From contig JAGFNQ010009473.1 of the NCBI GenBank assembly GCA_024364735.1, positions 62,001-126,000 on the forward strand: a stretch of 64,000 nucleotides of DNA, read 5' to 3'. A program made the translations under genes and the position numbers. Shown one piece after another: positions 60,634-64,000 of the stretch (position 1 is the stretch's first letter; each line of letters opens with the position of its first letter). This DNA is from Boesenbergia rotunda. Its lineage: Eukaryota; Streptophyta; Magnoliopsida; Zingiberales; Zingiberaceae. The notes under the pieces were generated by a model, which was not told where the DNA came from, did no database searches, and saw only the letters and a program-made list of their open reading frames with translations.

Positions 60634-61498
60634 TTACTTCTGCCTCTTGTAGATTTTTTCGAGGAAAGACTTCAACGCATGCTGCACTTCTTTGCTTGGC
60701 TAGGCTTCAATAGAAGATAATAGTTTTTGGTAACTAGTCCGCTCATACTATGCAAATAGTTTCTGGAAGAATAAGATGCGTCAGTGAATGGTCATGTGCG
60801 AAATAAGACTACCGTTTTCAGATTGCAAACAAGAAGTGGATTCCATTTCATAGCAAACTAGGTTCACTGCTTCTATGAAAGATCATGATAAATAATTGGA
60901 GTATCCAACACATGGCAGATATGCTGAATCTAAACTTAGAAAATATATAGACTTTCAAGTCTTAAGTTGCCCCTCCTCTCTGTCCAAGCATCCTAGCATG
61001 GAGGATGCATCTTAATCATGATAACCAGAAGAGAGTTGTCATACCTCCAGGTCAAAGTCTTTGTAAAGGCTTGTCACATTTTCAACACATGTTGGATCAG
61101 TTTTCCCATAGTTGTCCTGAAGAATAATATTTAAAGGCTTAGTAATGGGTTCTACATTCAAATACTTTAGGTTTGGTCTTACCGATAATATCTTCAGTTG
61201 ACTCTCATTAGCAACTTCTAGGGCTTGCACTACAAGCCAAGAGCACTTGAAGTCCTGAATATCAGTTTCAATCTGTCAAAATGTAACAGAAATCAGGATA
61301 TGAAGTTCCAAGAGCCTCAATATTTGAAGGGGCAGCTCTAAGGAATCCCCGAGAAGATTATAAAATGGTTATTTAAAACATTAAATGAAGTTCATGCACT
61401 ATCCTTATGCATGCAGTAAGCAAATCATAAGAAACAATTTGCGCTTACCTTACCAATTACATCTGGATGACCGAAGCAATCTAGCTAGGTAATCATCC
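60634..61498 (-). pseudogene. Farnesyl diphosphate synthase pseudogene (3' part)
   Basis: Four exon remnants on the minus strand match the C-terminal third of plant FPP synthase. They are 61498-61449 (QDDYL then the DCFGHPDVIGK-type segment), 61272-61183 (ETDIQDFKCSWLVVQALEVA), 61115-61045 (DNYGKTDP, SLYKDFDLE) and about 60750-60634 (SFLEKIYKRQK end). FPP synthase joins IPP and DMAPP/GPP into farnesyl diphosphate. A duplicated CTAG (61481-61488) shifts the frame inside the first remnant, and the last remnant has two in-frame TAG codons. The upstream exons, including the first Asp-rich catalytic motif, are missing where a copia LTR begins. Intron positions are retained, so this is a duplicated gene copy and not a retrocopy. 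Confidence 0.88.
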
Positions 61499-61618
61499 TG
61501 AAAGAAAACTCCCACCCCACATTATTTGGAAAGGAATTTTCTTAGATAATGTTGTTGATATTTCTAAAGCATGAACTACAGAAACAAATTCTGTAAATCT
61601 AAACACTTACAGTGATCT

Positions 61619-61623
61619 GCACT
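61619..61623. repeat. Possible target duplication GCACT, left of copia element 3
   Basis: Five bases before the proposed LTR start. The partner copy is outside the window, so this is unconfirmed. Confidence 0.3.
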
Positions 61624-62048
61624 TGGAGAAGAAACCGGAAGACTTTACCATCCGAAGAACGATCATGAACGAATTGAAAAGCTCTTCATAATTTCACAAA
61701 CCAAATCCCTCTTTTGTAATTGGACAAATCAATCTTGAATGTTATTCTCAATAACCCCTTCTTCGTCATGTGCACTTGGACGAACCTTGCACAATGACCT
61801 TATACACACGAGACGAACCCTTTCTTTTTGACCTCGCACAGACCTCGCACATAACTTGTCTCGCACGATCTCCATTGGCTTGGACGCACACACATAGCAT
61901 GTCCTTTATCTTGTTCACCCATCCCCTTTGTCTTGGAAGCCATATATATAGGGGTAAAAGGTCTCTTCGTATTCCTCCATTAATGGAGGAATATGAATGA
62001 GTTGGAAGATGAAGAGGAAGGGGTGCCTCTTCATCTTCTATAACTCCA
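61624..62048 (-). repeat. Probable 3' LTR of copia element 3 (about 425 bp)
   Basis: Starts tggag and ends ctcca (inverted ends), abuts a minus-strand polypurine tract (GTGGGAGATGA, 62059-62049), and has a TATA-like TATATATA on the minus strand near 61,945. Only one LTR is in the window, so its ends are inferred. Confidence 0.6.
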
Positions 62049-64000
62049 TCATCTCCCACTCGTCCAAGTCAATCCATATAGGTCATCTAGTCACATAGAC
62101 CATGTAAGAAAGTCACAAAGACCATATAAGAACATTCAATTTATACGCTAGGGAAAATGGATTGTGCGACAGCAAGCACACTGAGCAATTAATGCTAAGA
62201 AAGTTGTTACACTTAACTTAGCTGCTCTATAGAACAAATCAGACACATCAATAACTTGCCTTTATCCCAGATTAAATATTTACATCATATGAACATCTCT
62301 AATCCCTCATATGACAACTATGTCAAGAGCATGTTCAACATCTCTAATCAATACATTTATTCACAATTATATTTTTAAGTACTCAACAAAAAAATGTAAC
62401 TGGTCGACCAGTGAATAAGTATTACAGATGTAAATCAATTTTAATCTTCCTTTTTAGCTAGAATCTATTCATTATAATCAGTTGCTTTCCTAGTTATGCT
62501 CCATAGATCGAATCATCCATAGGCAATAGGATACACACTAAAGTAGCAGTCACTGATTAAAATTTCAAGTAGACAGTTAAATAGTCACTTAGGGTAAGAT
62601 TGAGATTAACTTATAATCTCAAGGGTCTCACATAGTAGAGAAGCAGGGATCCATTCTCTTACTACCCTTATTGTCGCTATAGCACATGTGGTATGAATCA
62701 CATGCTACGATGTTTTTCTCTTTACCAAAAAGAATGCATATTTTTCTCAAATATTTAACATCGTACAGATTTCGATCTAGACATACCTAATGTCTAATCT
62801 GAATTCAACTTATGAATTCTAATCTGGCCTTTAACAGGTTTAGTAAATGGTGGGTGCATTTACTTCGATCATTACATAAATGATCTCATCTTGATATAAA
62901 AATCAAGGCGACATCAACTTACGAGTATGTCTCTATCTACAACTACATAAGTTGTCTCATAAGTAATTATCTTACCTCTATTTATACTAAACAAATAGAG
63001 ACGATTGTCCATGTGAGTGGACCAATCTCAGCCTGCTAACATGTTCATCGAGATTTTTATCCAAATATAACAAATACATTTACACTGAATAGATCATAAC
63101 ATTTCATATATATATAACAGTATTTACAATGTGTTATATCTTGCGTAATTCCAAAAACTTCACATGTCCATGAAATGACTCTTTAGTCAATGGCTTAGTA
63201 AAAAGATCTGCAAGCATTGCTCGTGTAGGGATATACTCAAGAATTATCTTTTTCTTATCAACAATATCCTTTACAAAATTTCAATGTACTTGCCTTTGCT
63301 GTGATATTTAGGATCCTTGGAAAAAGCTATAGCAGCTTGATTGTCACAATACACTGTAACAGGACTCCCACTATCCTCAGCAATCTTCAGATGCTTTAAG
63401 AACCTTCTCAACCACACAGATTCTTGTACAACCGCTGTACAAGCCACATACTCAGCCTCCATTGTCGACAACACTACACAAGCCTGTTTGATAGGGCTAC
63501 ACAAGCTACATAAGCTTGTTTCTTGCTGTTCCATGAGATGGCGCCACCATTCAGCAAGAAGGCATAGCTAGATGTGGATTTTCTATTATCAAGGTCCCTT
63601 GCCCAATATGCATCTGTAGAGCCCTTCTGGCTCAGCTTTGATCCTTTTCACTACTTTTCAGTGTCTCGATCCTAGGTTTGACTAGAAACGACTAACTAAG
63701 CCAACAACATAGCTTATATCAGGACGAGTACACAACATAGTGTACATCAAACTACCAATGACACTAGCATATGATTTTTCCTTCATTTCGGCTATTTCAT
63801 TAGGAGTCTTGGGATACATACTTTTGCTCAGAACAGTGTCTCTCACTACAGGAGTTTGTTCAATGTTGCAGTTTGACATATTGAAGTGCTATAACATCTT
63901 AGTAATATACGCCTCTTGAGACAAATCCAAAAGTCTTTTTGATCGATCTCGAATGATCCGAACTCCTAAGATGTACTCAGCTTCTCCCATGTCTATTATG
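62049..64000 (-). mobile_element. Copia element 3, 3' part, decayed, runs off the window
   Basis: After about 1.1 kb of non-coding 3' sequence, minus-strand remnants of RNase H (STMEAEYVA, VTVYCDNQAAI, TKPLTKESF at about 63205-63470) and the end of RT (SYASVIGSLMYTMLCTRPDI, 63715-63785) are visible. They lie in different frames with internal stops, and a short duplication of the aagctacataagcttg type occurs near 63,480-63,515. It belongs to a different copia lineage from elements 1 and 2 by wording of the RT/RNase H motifs. Confidence 0.85.

Overview
This window is nuclear DNA of a flowering plant, probably a monocot. Genes are split by introns, intergenic DNA is AT-rich, and Ty1/copia retrotransposons, SINEs, MITEs and foldback elements are abundant. 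The coding exons of two genes (37.8 and 45.6 kb) are very GC-rich, as in commelinid monocots. ATCGATT-rich LTR sequence makes a Zingiberales (ginger/banana group) origin plausible, but that is a guess.

Layout. 0.3-1.0 kb: three SINE copies. 1.1-1.8 kb: APC11, the RING-H2 subunit of the anaphase-promoting complex (+). 2.7-5.3 kb: an intact 11-exon MAP65 gene (-), convergent with APC11. 5.1-18.55 kb: four tandem copies of a 2.37-kb unit carrying the MAP65 first exon and its upstream DNA; the third copy is split by a 3.9-kb foldback element with a perfect 9-bp target duplication (MULE type). 18.55-24.3 kb: AT-rich DNA and a second, older foldback element with related hairpin modules. 25.1-33.4 kb (5' leader to about 35.5 kb): V-ATPase subunit G (-), whose first coding intron holds a 6.8-kb copia element (element 1). 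37.8-41.4 kb: a DUF1639 gene (+). 43.1-44.4 kb: a solo LTR. 45.6-47.5 kb: a membrane-anchored GTD/DUF593 (MyoB-type) myosin-binding protein (+). 48.2-54.9 kb: a second, decayed copia element (element 2). 56.4-59.8 kb: a complete AKT1-type Shaker K+ channel (+). 60.6-61.5 kb: a farnesyl diphosphate synthase pseudogene (-), cut by a third copia element that runs off the window end.

The host genes are housekeeping or cell-biological: mitotic exit (APC11), phragmoplast/spindle microtubule bundling (MAP65), proton pumping (VHA-G), actomyosin transport (MyoB) and K+ uptake (AKT1). They do not form a pathway, although APC11 and MAP65 are both mitotic genes.

The most interesting signal is in the two full copia elements. 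Neither has an initiator-Met-tRNA primer-binding site next to the 5' LTR. In each, the site is instead exactly complementary (15 and 14 nt) to a segment of the element's own transcribed LTR about 200 nt downstream of the TATA box. The two elements use unrelated sequences but keep the same geometry, including a 2-nt AT spacer between LTR and match. This suggests self-primed reverse transcription, known from the Tf1/sushi Ty3 group but not, to my knowledge, established for plant copia elements. Also notable are the MAP65 promoter/exon-1 array, in which every extra copy has lost the start codons, and the palindrome-module architecture of the foldback elements.
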